A stretch of 64,000 bases of DNA. Origin: Croceicoccus naphthovorans (GTDB lineage: Bacteria; Pseudomonadota; Alphaproteobacteria; Sphingomonadales; Sphingomonadaceae). Below are positions 1 through 9,059 of this stretch, piece after piece (positions within the stretch are counted from its first letter, which is position 1; every line of letters starts with the position of its first letter). The DNA lies in contig NZ_CP011770.1 of the NCBI RefSeq assembly GCF_001028705.1, positions 2,979,501 through 3,043,500 of the forward strand. The letters are read 5' to 3'. The notes beneath the pieces were generated by a model. That model did no database searches, was not told where the DNA came from, and worked only from the letters and a program-made list of their open reading frames with translations. The position numbers were made by a program, and so were the translations under genes.

Positions 1-306
1 CCATTTATCGGAGCGCTGGGCAGTTTTCTCTCAGGAAGCGCGACCTTCAGCAATATGACATTTGCCCTGTTTCAGTTCACCGCAGCCAATCAGGCCGGAC
101 TGCCACCGGAAACCGTCCTTGGCGCCCAGATCCTTGGCGCCAGCGCGGGGAACATGGTGTCGGTCGTCAATGTGGTGGCAGCTGCAGCCGTCGTCGGCCG
201 TGTCGGGCGCGAGGGAGAGATCATCCGGGTCACGCTTGTGCCAATGCTCGCCTATACTGCCGCCGTTGGCCTTGTCGCAGCTGCCGCAATCGGGTTCGCA
301 CGATGA
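1..306 (+). CDS. lldP: L-lactate permease, C-terminal end (5' part outside the window)
   Basis: The reading frame is open from base 1 and ends at the TGA at 304-306, so only about 101 C-terminal residues are visible. They carry the family's conserved end: a [13 protein letters not shown] stretch, then an [18 protein letters not shown] segment and a GREGEIIR motif before the last transmembrane helix. Members of the LctP/LldP family import lactate or glycolate across the inner membrane with protons. The stop overlaps the start of the next gene (ATGA at 303-306), which suggests cotranscription with the antiporter. A D-2-hydroxyacid dehydrogenase lies 4 kb downstream, consistent with lactate use. 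The family call is firm; the substrate is inferred. Confidence 0.85.
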   Translation, partial: PFIGALGSFLSGSATFSNMTFALFQFTAANQAGLPPETVLGAQILGASAGNMVSVVNVVAAAAVVGRVGREGEIIRVTLVPMLAYTAAVGLVAAAAIGFAR

Positions 307-1541
307 TCGAGCATGTGCTGCATCTCATTCTCCTGCTGCTGGCGGCGAGATCCTTCGGAGAGATTGCAACGCGCCTCGGCCAGCCCGCGCTGGTGGGGGA
401 GATCGGGGCCGGGCTAATACTGGCGGTTTTGGCGGCCTCCCTCAACGCTCCGTTTCTCGCCGAATTGTCGCGCAGCGCCTTTCTCGACCTTGCCGCCGAG
501 TTCGGAATTTTCTTCCTGCTGCTGCTTGCCGGCCTCGAAATTGCCCCCGGAGAGCTGTTCAGACATTCGGGTCGCTCGGCTGCCGTGGCGCTCGGAGGCG
601 TGCTGTTGCCACTCGCTTTGGGCATGGCCCTTGCGTGGTGGGTGCTTCCCGACAACCCGATGAAATTCGTCCAGGCTCTGCTGGTCGGCGTTGCATTGTC
701 AATTTCTGCGGTCCCGGTCGCCATCGGCGTGTTCATGGATCTCGGCATGGTCCACACCCCAACCGGTCGCACGGTGATCGCCGCTGCAATTCTCGACGAT
801 ATCATCGGACTTGTGCTCCTCGCGATCTTGACCGGCGCAATTGCGGCAGGTTCCGTCCCGGGGATTGGGGCGATGTTGCCGCTGCTTGGCAAAGCCGCGC
901 TGTTCTTCCTCATTGTCGCTGCCGCCGGCTATTTCGGGGCGCCGAGGATCGCCAATCTGATCTCGCGCCTGCGGATTCCCGCCCCTGAGTTTACCGCGCT
1001 CATTCTGACAGCCTTGGGGTTTGCAGGGCTGGCCGAACTGCTTGGCATGGACTTCATCATCGGAGCCTTCGCCGCCGCCCTTCTGTTCAACGCCAAGAGC
1101 CTGGGTCAAGCCTCTTTCGCGCGCCTGAAAGCAACGGTCAGCGATCTCACGATGGGCTTGCTGGCCCCGCTTTTCTTTCTTTCGATCGGTATTCGCGTGG
1201 ATTTCGCGGCCCTTGCCATCATTCCTGGCATCGTGCTGGCGCTGATTCTAGTCGCACTTATGGGCAAGATCATTGGCGCCGGGCTTCCTGCTCTGCTTTC
1301 TGGTCTCACCCGCAAGGAGGCGCTCGGGGTCGGGTTCGGCATGAGCGGCCGCGGGGCGGTTGAATTGATCATCGTGAGTATCGCATGGGAGGCAGGGCTC
1401 TTCGATTATCCCGGCACGGTCGTCGCCAATCTCTTTTCCGCTCTCGTCCTCATGGCGCTCGTCACCACGATTGTCACACCCATCGGACTGCGCTGGCTTT
1501 TTCGCGAGCGGGGGCAGCAGGGCTGTAATCGGCCGGGCTGA
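303..1541 (+). CDS. CPA2-family cation/proton antiporter (Kef/NapA-like)
   Basis: This 412-residue polytopic membrane protein has about twelve hydrophobic segments and no soluble C-terminal NAD-binding (TrkA-N) domain, so it is a transport module only. The start [19 protein letters not shown] is typical of CPA2 antiporters. The acidic pair in [10 protein letters not shown] (about residue 160) matches the ion-binding helix, and SGRGAVELI near residue 350 matches the conserved late motif. The family exchanges Na+ or K+ for H+ and helps with pH or salt stress. Its start overlaps the permease stop (ATGA), implying translational coupling. The cation carried cannot be told from sequence. Confidence 0.85.
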   Translation: MIEHVLHLILLLLAARSFGEIATRLGQPALVGEIGAGLILAVLAASLNAPFLAELSRSAFLDLAAEFGIFFLLLLAGLEIAPGELFRHSGRSAAVALGGVLLPLALGMALAWWVLPDNPMKFVQALLVGVALSISAVPVAIGVFMDLGMVHTPTGRTVIAAAILDDIIGLVLLAILTGAIAAGSVPGIGAMLPLLGKAALFFLIVAAAGYFGAPRIANLISRLRIPAPEFTALILTALGFAGLAELLGMDFIIGAFAAALLFNAKSLGQASFARLKATVSDLTMGLLAPLFFLSIGIRVDFAALAIIPGIVLALILVALMGKIIGAGLPALLSGLTRKEALGVGFGMSGRGAVELIIVSIAWEAGLFDYPGTVVANLFSALVLMALVTTIVTPIGLRWLFRERGQQGCNRPG

Positions 1542-1661
1542 AAACCGTCTCACCATATGGACGATGCTTCGGCGGCGACGGGTAAGATTTAGCCGCCGCT
1601 CGAGGCAACGTCCACGTTCGACCACTGCCGAGCACCGCTCGCGAATGACCCGGAGATTTCG

Positions 1662-4082
1662 ATGCCCGACGCCCTTATTGCCTGGTTTGAGGATATTGGA
1701 CGCGGCGACGTCGCCATGGTTGGCGGAAAGAATGCTTCGCTCGGTGAGATGGTCGGCGCGCTGTCGAAGCGCGGTATCAGAGTGCCGGGAGGCTTCGCCA
1801 CAACGGCGCAGGCCTATCGGCACTATATCGCGGCCAACGGCATTGAACCCGAAATGAGGCGCTGGATCGAAGCGCTCGATGCCGGGCGCGCCTCGCTTCA
1901 AGTGGCAGGTGCTGCGATCCGGCATGCGTTTCTGGAAGGGGCGTTTCCACCGGAGATCGAGGCGGCCATCGGTGAAGCCTATGACGCTTTGTCTGCGCGC
2001 AGCGAACAGGATGCGGTCAGCGTCGCGGTCCGCAGCAGCGCGACAGCGGAGGATCTTCCCGAAGCGAGCTTCGCCGGGCAGCAAGAGACCTTTCTCAATG
2101 TCACCGGGAAGCGCGCACTTCTCGATGCCTGCAGGCGCTGCTTTGCCTCGCTCTTTACCGACCGGGCGATCAGCTACCGTCAGGCACAGGGTTTCGACCA
2201 TATGGATGTTGCCCTGTCGATCGGAGTGCAGCGCATGGTGCGCTCGGATCTCGCTGGATCGGGGGTCATGTTTTCAGTCGATACCGAAACGGGTTTCCCC
2301 GACGTGATCGTGATAAGTGCCGCCTGGGGGCTTGGGGAGACTGTCGTCCAGGGCTCGGTCGATCCTGACACCTACCGTGTCTTCAAACCCTTTCTCGAAC
2401 GTACAGATACGGTTCCGCTTATCGAGCGCAGTCTTGGGGCCAAGGAGCGCAAGATGATCTATGCGACCGGCGGCAGCGTCAGGACGTTGACCAAGAGAAC
2501 CACGCGCCGCGAACGCGAGACCTTCGTCCTCTCCGATGACGAGGTACTTGAGCTGGCGCGCTGCGCCAAGACCATCGAAAAGCATTATGGTCGCGCGATG
2601 GACATGGAGTGGGCGAAAGATGGTGCAACCGGCGAACTCTTCATCGTCCAGGCCCGCCCGGAAACGGTTCAGGCGGGCAAGGCAGCGGGAAGACTGACTA
2701 CCTACAGGTTGAAACAGCGCGCCGAACCGCTGCTTACGGGCGCGGCGGTCGGCGAGGCGATCGCCACCGGGGAGGTTTGCGCGATCCGGGACGCCTCGCA
2801 GATCGAGGCTTTTCGAGATGGTGCAATCCTTGTGACAGGCATGACCGATCCGGACTGGGTGCCAATCATGAAGCGCGCAGCGGGTATCATCACTGATCAC
2901 GGCGGAACTACCAGCCACGCAGCGATCGTCAGCCGCGAACTCGGCGTGCCGGCCATCGTTGGGACACAGACAGCGACGCGCACCCTGCAGGACGGGCAGC
3001 CCATCACCCTGTCATGCGCGGAAGGCGACCGCGGTGCGGTCTATGAAGGGACGCTCGAGTTCGAAACCATCGAGTTCGACCTGGCGGATCTGCCCGAGAC
3101 CGAAACCGATGTGATGCTGAATATCGCGAGTCCGGCCGCCGCCATGCGCTGGTGGCGCCTTCCCGCGCGCGGAGTAGGCCTCGCGCGGATGGAATTCGTG
3201 ATCAACCACCTGGTCAAAGTTCACCCGATGGCGCTCGTCGCCCCGGAGAAGGTCACAAGCGAGGATGCCAGGCGCGCGATCGCCGAGCTTACGCACGGAT
3301 ATGCCGAGCCTACCGACTATTTCGTCGACACGCTCGCGCTCGGCATAGCCAAGCTCGCGGCCCCGTTTCATCCGCAGCCGGTGATTGTCCGCCTCAGCGA
3401 CTTCAAGACAAACGAATATGCTCACCTTCTCGGAGGAGAGGCCTTCGAACCGGATGAGGAAAATCCGATGATCGGATGGCGCGGCGCTTCGCGCTATTAC
3501 AGCCCAGGCTACAAGGCGGGTTTCGCGCTCGAATGCCGCGCTTTGCGGCGCGTACGCGAGGAGATCGGCTTTGAGAATGTCATCATCATGGTGCCATTCT
3601 GCCGTACGCTCGCCGAAGCCGATCGGGTCCTCGAAGTGATGGCGGAAAACGGTCTCGAACGAGGCCGAAACGGTCTCCAAATCTATATGATGTGCGAGAT
3701 TCCGGCGAACGTCCTGCTCGCGGAGGAGTTCGCACAGCGCTTTGACGGATTTTCGATAGGTTCCAACGATCTCACCCAGCTCGTGCTCGGGATCGACCGC
3801 GATTCCGAGCTTCTCGCCGATCAGTTCGACGAACGCAACGAGGCGGTAAAACGGGCGATTGGCGAAGCCATTATCAAGGCGCACCAGGCCGGGATAAAGA
3901 TCGGAATTTGCGGCCAGGCACCGAGTGACCATCCCGAGTTTGCCGGTTTCCTGGTCGATTGCGGGATCGACTCCATTTCGCTTAACCCCGACAGTTTTGT
4001 TGCCGCAGTCAAGGTGGTCGCTCAAGCCGAGGCCATGTCGGATAAAGGCCGAGCACATCCGGCTGAGGGTTCGCGGATATGA
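1662..4082 (+). CDS. ppsA: Phosphoenolpyruvate synthase (pyruvate, water dikinase)
   Basis: At 806 residues the protein has the full three-domain plan. An N-terminal ATP-grasp pyruvate/phosphate-binding domain covers about residues 1-345, including VGGKNASLGEM and VRSSATAEDLPEASFAGQQ. The central swivelling phosphohistidine domain has GGTTSHAAIVSRELG near residue 413, where the His is phosphorylated. The C-terminal TIM barrel carries SIGSNDLTQLVLGIDRDS and ICGQAPSDHPEF. It converts pyruvate plus ATP to PEP, AMP and Pi, the first gluconeogenic step from lactate or pyruvate. The stop overlaps the start of the dehydrogenase (ATGA at 4079-4082). No PpsR-type regulator is adjacent. Confidence 0.95.
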   Translation: MPDALIAWFEDIGRGDVAMVGGKNASLGEMVGALSKRGIRVPGGFATTAQAYRHYIAANGIEPEMRRWIEALDAGRASLQVAGAAIRHAFLEGAFPPEIEAAIGEAYDALSARSEQDAVSVAVRSSATAEDLPEASFAGQQETFLNVTGKRALLDACRRCFASLFTDRAISYRQAQGFDHMDVALSIGVQRMVRSDLAGSGVMFSVDTETGFPDVIVISAAWGLGETVVQGSVDPDTYRVFKPFLERTDTVPLIERSLGAKERKMIYATGGSVRTLTKRTTRRERETFVLSDDEVLELARCAKTIEKHYGRAMDMEWAKDGATGELFIVQARPETVQAGKAAGRLTTYRLKQRAEPLLTGAAVGEAIATGEVCAIRDASQIEAFRDGAILVTGMTDPDWVPIMKRAAGIITDHGGTTSHAAIVSRELGVPAIVGTQTATRTLQDGQPITLSCAEGDRGAVYEGTLEFETIEFDLADLPETETDVMLNIASPAAAMRWWRLPARGVGLARMEFVINHLVKVHPMALVAPEKVTSEDARRAIAELTHGYAEPTDYFVDTLALGIAKLAAPFHPQPVIVRLSDFKTNEYAHLLGGEAFEPDEENPMIGWRGASRYYSPGYKAGFALECRALRRVREEIGFENVIIMVPFCRTLAEADRVLEVMAENGLERGRNGLQIYMMCEIPANVLLAEEFAQRFDGFSIGSNDLTQLVLGIDRDSELLADQFDERNEAVKRAIGEAIIKAHQAGIKIGICGQAPSDHPEFAGFLVDCGIDSISLNPDSFVAAVKVVAQAEAMSDKGRAHPAEGSRI

Positions 4083-5080
4083 AGGTCGTCATCTTCGAGG
4101 CCGAGGAATGGGAGGCGAGGGCATGCCGCGCACTTTCCGGCAATCACGAACTCACTTGTGTCAAGGAACGGCTGACATCTGATAACGCGGCAAAATACAG
4201 CGATGCCGAAGTGATCAGCACATTCATCAATTCACGGCTCGATGCAGAAGTCCTGCGCCACTTCCCCGAGCTGCGGCTGATCGCCACCCGCTCGACCGGC
4301 CACGACCACATCGATCTGGCCTGGTGCGCCGCAGAAGACATCGAGATCGCCAACGTTCCCGACTATGGTGATGTTACTGTAGCCGAGCACAGTTTTGCCT
4401 TGATGCTGGCTGCCGCGCGATATCTCGTTCCGGCGGTCGAACGTACACGGCGCGGAAATTTTTCACAGGATGATCTGCGCGGTATCGAGCTGCGCGGGAA
4501 GACCCTTGGCGTCGTCGGGACCGGCCGCATCGGGCGCCGCGCGATCGAGATCGCGCGCGGGTTTGGCATGAATGTCGTAGCGTTCGACGTCGATCCGGAT
4601 AGCTCTGCGGCAGCAAATCTCGGCTTTACCTATTTGCCTTTCGCCGAACTCCTTTCCCAAGCCGACATCGTCACATTGCATCTGCCGGCAACCCCTCAGA
4701 CCCAGGATCTCCTGTCCGATGCCGAGTTCGCTGCCATGAAGACCGGCGCGCTCCTGATCAATACGGCGCGCGGCAACATCGTCAGCGTTCCCGCTCTGGT
4801 GCGCGCGCTGGCGGAGGGGAAACTCCGCGCCGCTGGCCTTGATGTGCTCCCGCAGGAGCCGCTCGTCCGTGAAGAGGCAGAAGTGTTTCGCGGACCGCCG
4901 CTGGAGAAGGAGAATTTGGAGGCCCTCGTGGCCAATCATGTGCTTCTGCGCTTTCCGAACGTCATCGTGACTCCGCATGTCGCCTATAACACGCATGAGG
5001 CGGTCGCGCGCATCATCGAGACGACAATTGAGAATATCGAAGCTTTTGCAATGGGTTCGCCGAAGAACCTCATTGTTTAG
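4079..5080 (+). CDS. D-isomer-specific 2-hydroxyacid dehydrogenase (D-lactate dehydrogenase-like)
   Basis: The 333-residue protein has an N-terminal catalytic half, then an NAD-binding Rossmann domain with GVVGTGRIGRRAIEIARGFG near residue 142. The active-site arginine lies in NTARGNIV and the catalytic histidine in VTPHVAYNTHEA near the end. Family enzymes interconvert 2-keto acids and D-2-hydroxy acids with NAD(H); the closest pattern is fermentative D-lactate dehydrogenase (pyruvate to D-lactate). It is coupled by ATGA to ppsA and shares a neighbourhood with the lactate permease, so a lactate/pyruvate/PEP role is plausible. Phosphoglycerate or glyoxylate specificity is not excluded. Confidence 0.85.
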   Translation: MKVVIFEAEEWEARACRALSGNHELTCVKERLTSDNAAKYSDAEVISTFINSRLDAEVLRHFPELRLIATRSTGHDHIDLAWCAAEDIEIANVPDYGDVTVAEHSFALMLAAARYLVPAVERTRRGNFSQDDLRGIELRGKTLGVVGTGRIGRRAIEIARGFGMNVVAFDVDPDSSAAANLGFTYLPFAELLSQADIVTLHLPATPQTQDLLSDAEFAAMKTGALLINTARGNIVSVPALVRALAEGKLRAAGLDVLPQEPLVREEAEVFRGPPLEKENLEALVANHVLLRFPNVIVTPHVAYNTHEAVARIIETTIENIEAFAMGSPKNLIV

Positions 5081-5084
5081 GGGG

Positions 5085-6992
5085 TCAGTCGCTCGGTGTG
5101 CGGGCGGCGAATTCTGCCGCTTCGCGCGCCATTCGCTCCTCGATTCCGCCACCCCAGCCATTCTCCAGTGATGCCAGGCGCTTCATGGCTTGCCGTTCGT
5201 CAAACAGATAGAGCAGCGTATCGCTTGCGATGGGATAGGCCGCTCCAGACCCTCCGCCATGTTCGATTACCACCGCCACCGTATAGCGGGGCCGGTGAAC
5301 CGGCGCATAACCAACGAACAATCCATGATCGCGCAGCTTCCAGGGGAGAGAGGCATTGGAGCGGACGCCGCGGCGACGTTCGGCCATCGTGATGCGGCGA
5401 ACCTGCGCGGTGCCCGTCTTGCCCGCCAACTTGATGTTCGGAAGGGGAAGGCGGGCGCGGGTTGCGGTGCCCTGGCCATTGACAACATCCTCCATTCCCT
5501 GGCGGACGATCGCAAGCATTCGGGGGTCAATTTCGAGTGGTGCGGCAGGCGCCTCCTTTGCGGCAAGTAGCTTGGGATGGGTTTTCTCACCGGCGGCAAG
5601 CCGCGCCGTCATGACCGCAAGCTGCAGCGGGTTGGCGAGCAGATAGCCTTGCCCGATTGTCGCATTGACAGTGTCATAGGCTTCCCAAGGCTCGTTGTAT
5701 CGTCGCCGTTTCCAGGCAGGATCGGGGACAGTGCCGTAATACTGATAGGGAACCGGCAAGCCTAAAAACCGCTCGCCAAGCCCAAAACGTCTGGCCATGT
5801 CGGCAATTGGCTGAATGCCCACCCGAATGCCCATGACATAGAAATATATGTCACAGCTTTCTGCAATCGCCCGGTTCATGTCGACTACACCGTGGCCACT
5901 ACGGCGCCAGCAATGGAACGTGCCGCCGGCAATGTTGATCCGGCCGGTACAAAGGACGGTTTCGTCTGGGTCGATGTTCTCATTCAGCAAAGCCAGGGCC
6001 GTGATCGGCTTGATGGTCGATCCGGGCGGATAAAGTCCCTGGAGGGTCTTGTTTCTGAGTGGAACGCGTTCGTCTTGCGACAGCATGTCCCATTCGAACT
6101 GGCTGATCCCATCCGAAAAACTGTTGGGATCGTAGGCTGGCATCGAAGCCATAGCGAGAACGCCGCCGGTGACCGCGTCGAGCACCACGACCGAGCCGGA
6201 CTGGGTGCCCAGTCGCCGCGACGCATAGGTTTGAAGCCCACCATCAATGGTCAATTGTACGCTTTTACCTATAGTGTCGGATCGGACCTCTAGCTCGCGT
6301 ACGACCTTGCCCGTGGCTGTCACTTCGGCCCGGCGCGCGCCGGGCTTGCCCGTCAAATGCTCGTCGAGCGTCTTCTCGAGCATATCCTTGCCGACTTGCA
6401 TGCCCGGAACCATTAGCAAGGGATCGCCGGTTTTTTCATACTCCTCGCGGCTTGGGGCTCCGACATAGCCGAGCAAGTGAGCTGTCGCGGCTCCTGCTGG
6501 ATAGTGCCGCGAAAACCCTCTCATCGGGGATACGCCGGGGAGGTCGGGAAGGCGTACATTTACAGCGGCATATTGGTCCCACTCGACATCGCTCGCAACC
6601 CGCACGGGCTGGTGATCCAATGCTTGTTCGAGGTCGGTCTTGAGGCGGTCCGTCTCATCGGCACTAAGATCGAGCAGCTCGGCAAGCTGCTTCACGACCT
6701 TATCGGCGTCCTCGAGGCGATCGGGCAGGAGATCGATCATGAAGACCGATTTGTTGCTGGCGAGGGGGACGCCCGTGCGATCAAGCAGCAATCCGCGCCT
6801 CGGCGGGATCAGGCTCAGCTGAAGCCGATTGCTCTCGGAGAGCAGTTGCCATTTTTGGTTTTCGGCGATCGCAAGCCAGGCGAGCCGGCCTGCCAACACA
6901 CCGCCGAGACCGAGCTGCACCGCGCACAAGATTGTCGCCCGGCGAGAAAACTGCTGCTCCAATATCCTCTTGTTCGTTGGCGGTTTCGCCAC
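5085..6992 (-). CDS. mrdA: Penicillin-binding protein 2 (peptidoglycan transpeptidase)
   Basis: This protein has one N-terminal membrane anchor (about residues 20-45), the PBP dimerisation domain, and a C-terminal transpeptidase domain. The serine-active motif is GSTIKPI at about residues 324-330, the second motif is SCD in AESCDIYFY, and the third is KTGTAQ near residue 535. It cross-links elongation-phase peptidoglycan in the periplasm. Start choice: GTG codons occur at 6998 and 6992; the AAGGAG just upstream is only 2 nt from the first but 8 nt from the second, so 6992 is preferred (635 aa). It is convergent with the dehydrogenase and has no rodA/mreBCD neighbours, so it is probably an accessory copy. 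Confidence 0.9.
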   Translation of the reverse strand: MAKPPTNKRILEQQFSRRATILCAVQLGLGGVLAGRLAWLAIAENQKWQLLSESNRLQLSLIPPRRGLLLDRTGVPLASNKSVFMIDLLPDRLEDADKVVKQLAELLDLSADETDRLKTDLEQALDHQPVRVASDVEWDQYAAVNVRLPDLPGVSPMRGFSRHYPAGAATAHLLGYVGAPSREEYEKTGDPLLMVPGMQVGKDMLEKTLDEHLTGKPGARRAEVTATGKVVRELEVRSDTIGKSVQLTIDGGLQTYASRRLGTQSGSVVVLDAVTGGVLAMASMPAYDPNSFSDGISQFEWDMLSQDERVPLRNKTLQGLYPPGSTIKPITALALLNENIDPDETVLCTGRINIAGGTFHCWRRSGHGVVDMNRAIAESCDIYFYVMGIRVGIQPIADMARRFGLGERFLGLPVPYQYYGTVPDPAWKRRRYNEPWEAYDTVNATIGQGYLLANPLQLAVMTARLAAGEKTHPKLLAAKEAPAAPLEIDPRMLAIVRQGMEDVVNGQGTATRARLPLPNIKLAGKTGTAQVRRITMAERRRGVRSNASLPWKLRDHGLFVGYAPVHRPRYTVAVVIEHGGGSGAAYPIASDTLLYLFDERQAMKRLASLENGWGGGIEERMAREAAEFAARTPSD

Positions 6993-7247
6993 ACACACTG
7001 CTCCTTATTGCAAGACTCCCGGTTTTGATTGTCCGTCCAGACCGGCTCCTGGTGCGCGCTGGCCTGCCCGGGCGGCACCTCATTCGGATAAACAGACGCG
7101 GGGCGCGCTTGGTGATTACGAGAACGTCGCCGACGGCGAAGTTCAGAACAAATGGGTGTTGCCTCTCGCAATGAGATGCAAGATCATGTTCATGGGAGCG
7201 CAGGCCTCCTCATCCTCATAGGGATCCGGGCCCTTTCGGCGGTCAGT

Positions 7248-7970
7248 CTAGGCCTTGTTCAGATTGGCGACTTCGACCGCGAGGGACCGCTGTGCCTGCG
7301 CGACAAGAACTCCATGATCGGTAGCAGGTGGGATCGGCGGGAGTATCGAAACGGTAATCGATCCAGGATGCAGCCGCATGCCCTGCCGCCAGAGCCGGCC
7401 GGCATCGTGGGCAACGATTACTGGGGGTATCGCCAGATTTCGATAGAGCAGTTCCACTCCGCGCTTGAATTCGATCGGGCTTCCCGGCTGCTTGCGTGTG
7501 CCTTCGGGGAAAATGAGCACCGAGCGACCCGCCGCTACTTCCGCGCGGCAGGCCGCAAGCATTTCACGCAGCGCCCGCGCCGACTGAGCGCGATCGACCG
7601 GGATCATGGGGGAGTTCTTCAGGAACCATCCTATCACAGGCAGCGCCAGAAGCTCACGCTTGGTGACAATCGCCACGTCAGGGAAGAGAACGAGTGCGGC
7701 AAACGTTTCCCAGGCCGATTGATGGTTGGCGATGATGAGGACGGGACCCTCGGGCAGGTTAACGCGTCCCCTTTCCGTATAGCGGATTCCGGCCAGCGCA
7801 GCGAGGAGACAGAGAAGGCCGCGCGCCCAAATCCGGGTGAGCTGCCGAATGATCCGCGGCGGACGACCCAGAAGAACCAATAGCGGGATCAAGGGCGCAA
7901 AAAGGAGAGTCCACACCGCCGCCGACACTGCAAAGGCGAGACTTCGCATAGTGGTGATCAGGCGGCTCAT
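7248..7970 (-). CDS. plsC: 1-acyl-sn-glycerol-3-phosphate acyltransferase (PlsC family)
   Basis: The 240-residue protein has an N-terminal hydrophobic anchor followed by the LPLAT domain. Motif I is NHQSAWE at about residues 82-88, an HX4E variant of the usual HX4D that is common in alphaproteobacterial members. The substrate motif FPEGTR is near residue 151. The enzyme transfers an acyl chain to lysophosphatidic acid, giving phosphatidic acid. It is followed by divergent genes for a sigma factor and cardiolipin synthase, so the surroundings are rich in membrane lipid functions. Specificity could also be for another lysophospholipid. Confidence 0.85.
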   Translation of the reverse strand: MSRLITTMRSLAFAVSAAVWTLLFAPLIPLLVLLGRPPRIIRQLTRIWARGLLCLLAALAGIRYTERGRVNLPEGPVLIIANHQSAWETFAALVLFPDVAIVTKRELLALPVIGWFLKNSPMIPVDRAQSARALREMLAACRAEVAAGRSVLIFPEGTRKQPGSPIEFKRGVELLYRNLAIPPVIVAHDAGRLWRQGMRLHPGSITVSILPPIPPATDHGVLVAQAQRSLAVEVANLNKA

Positions 7971-8177
7971 CGGGTTTTCTCGTCTCGGTGCAGAGGATTT
8001 CTAAACGGGCTGAAACAAGAGACGGGGCACGGCAGCTCGGCTTACAGGACGAAGCGCATCAGCGCGTTGTTTCCCGGCCGGAACCTCTCATCATCCGCCG
8101 AAACACCAAAGAAATCTGAGGGGCGGGGCCTCTCCCTGCGTATTCCAAGTAGGTGGAACTTCGGTGGGGAAGAACTC

Positions 8178-8771
8178 ATGCCATTATCTTACGCCGCACA
8201 ATCAGAGGATATTGTTGCCGAAGAGCAGGAGCGTTCCGAACCTGAGAACCGGCGAGAGACGAACAGAGAGATTATTGAGCGGGTTCTTGTTGGCGATTAT
8301 GTCATCTTCCGCCGGCTTGCTCTCAAGCGTCTGCGCGACCGCCTCGCGGCGGATGATGTCCTTCAGTCCTTCTGCGTCAAAGCGCTTGAGCGCGCGAATC
8401 AGTTGCGCGATGAAAAGGCCGTCCACGGATGGCTGCGGCGTCTCTTCGAAACGACGTTGCTCGACCATTACCGGGCCTCGGCGCGGCTCAACGCCAAAAC
8501 GACCCCGCTTGAACCCGGCGGCCCACCCTTGGAAGAAATCTCGGGAGAGAGTTTGTCGGTCGATGAAAGCGAGGTGGTCGAGGAGGTATTGGCGACGCTT
8601 CGGCCAGCCTATACGCAAATCATCCGGCAAATGGACCTGGGGCGGGACGAGCCTTCAGTCATCTCTTCGCGCCTCCACATTTCGCCCAACAATCTCGCCG
8701 TAAGACTCCATCGTGCCCGCGGCGCATTTCGCGATGCTTTGGCCGACACCCCTATTGCTTTGCAAACTTGA
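8178..8771 (+). CDS. RNA polymerase sigma-70 factor, ECF-like
   Basis: The start at 8178 was chosen because GGGGAAG lies 6 nt upstream; an earlier in-frame codon at 8067 has no ribosome site and adds non-conserved sequence. The 197-residue product has a region-2-like part (LKRLRDRLAADDVLQSFC and a WLRRLFETTLLDHYR stretch) and a C-terminal region-4-like helix-turn-helix (VISSRLHISPNNLAVRLHRAR). ECF factors direct RNA polymerase to stress promoters. No anti-sigma gene is next to it, so its control is unclear. The neighbouring cardiolipin synthase is transcribed the same way and could be a target. Confidence 0.75.
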   Translation: MPLSYAAQSEDIVAEEQERSEPENRRETNREIIERVLVGDYVIFRRLALKRLRDRLAADDVLQSFCVKALERANQLRDEKAVHGWLRRLFETTLLDHYRASARLNAKTTPLEPGGPPLEEISGESLSVDESEVVEEVLATLRPAYTQIIRQMDLGRDEPSVISSRLHISPNNLAVRLHRARGAFRDALADTPIALQT

Positions 8772-9059
8772 GGAGCCGACGCGCTCGTGTGGGCGGGCAG
8801 AGACTATGTCATGCCTATTCAGTGAGACCGAAACGAGGTCTGCGCTGTAATAGCAGGCGCGCTCCCGCGTCTATGTACATGCATGCGAGCTCTAAGGGTC
8901 GAATTGTCGGGACCATTTGGCTGCGTAAAAGCCCGAACCCGCCAAGCTCGTTGCCGCGGCGATGCCTCCAACCCCGCGCCTCGGCAGTGCGGCACGCCGT
9001 GATCCTCCCCCCTCCTACGGCGTGCCGCCATTGCTTTCCGACAAGCGGGAGCAAGACCG

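Noticed and set aside
7971..8177. General-stress (GGAAC...CGTT) promoter upstream of the sigma factor
   Set aside because: GGAAC occurs but no CGTT at the right spacing.
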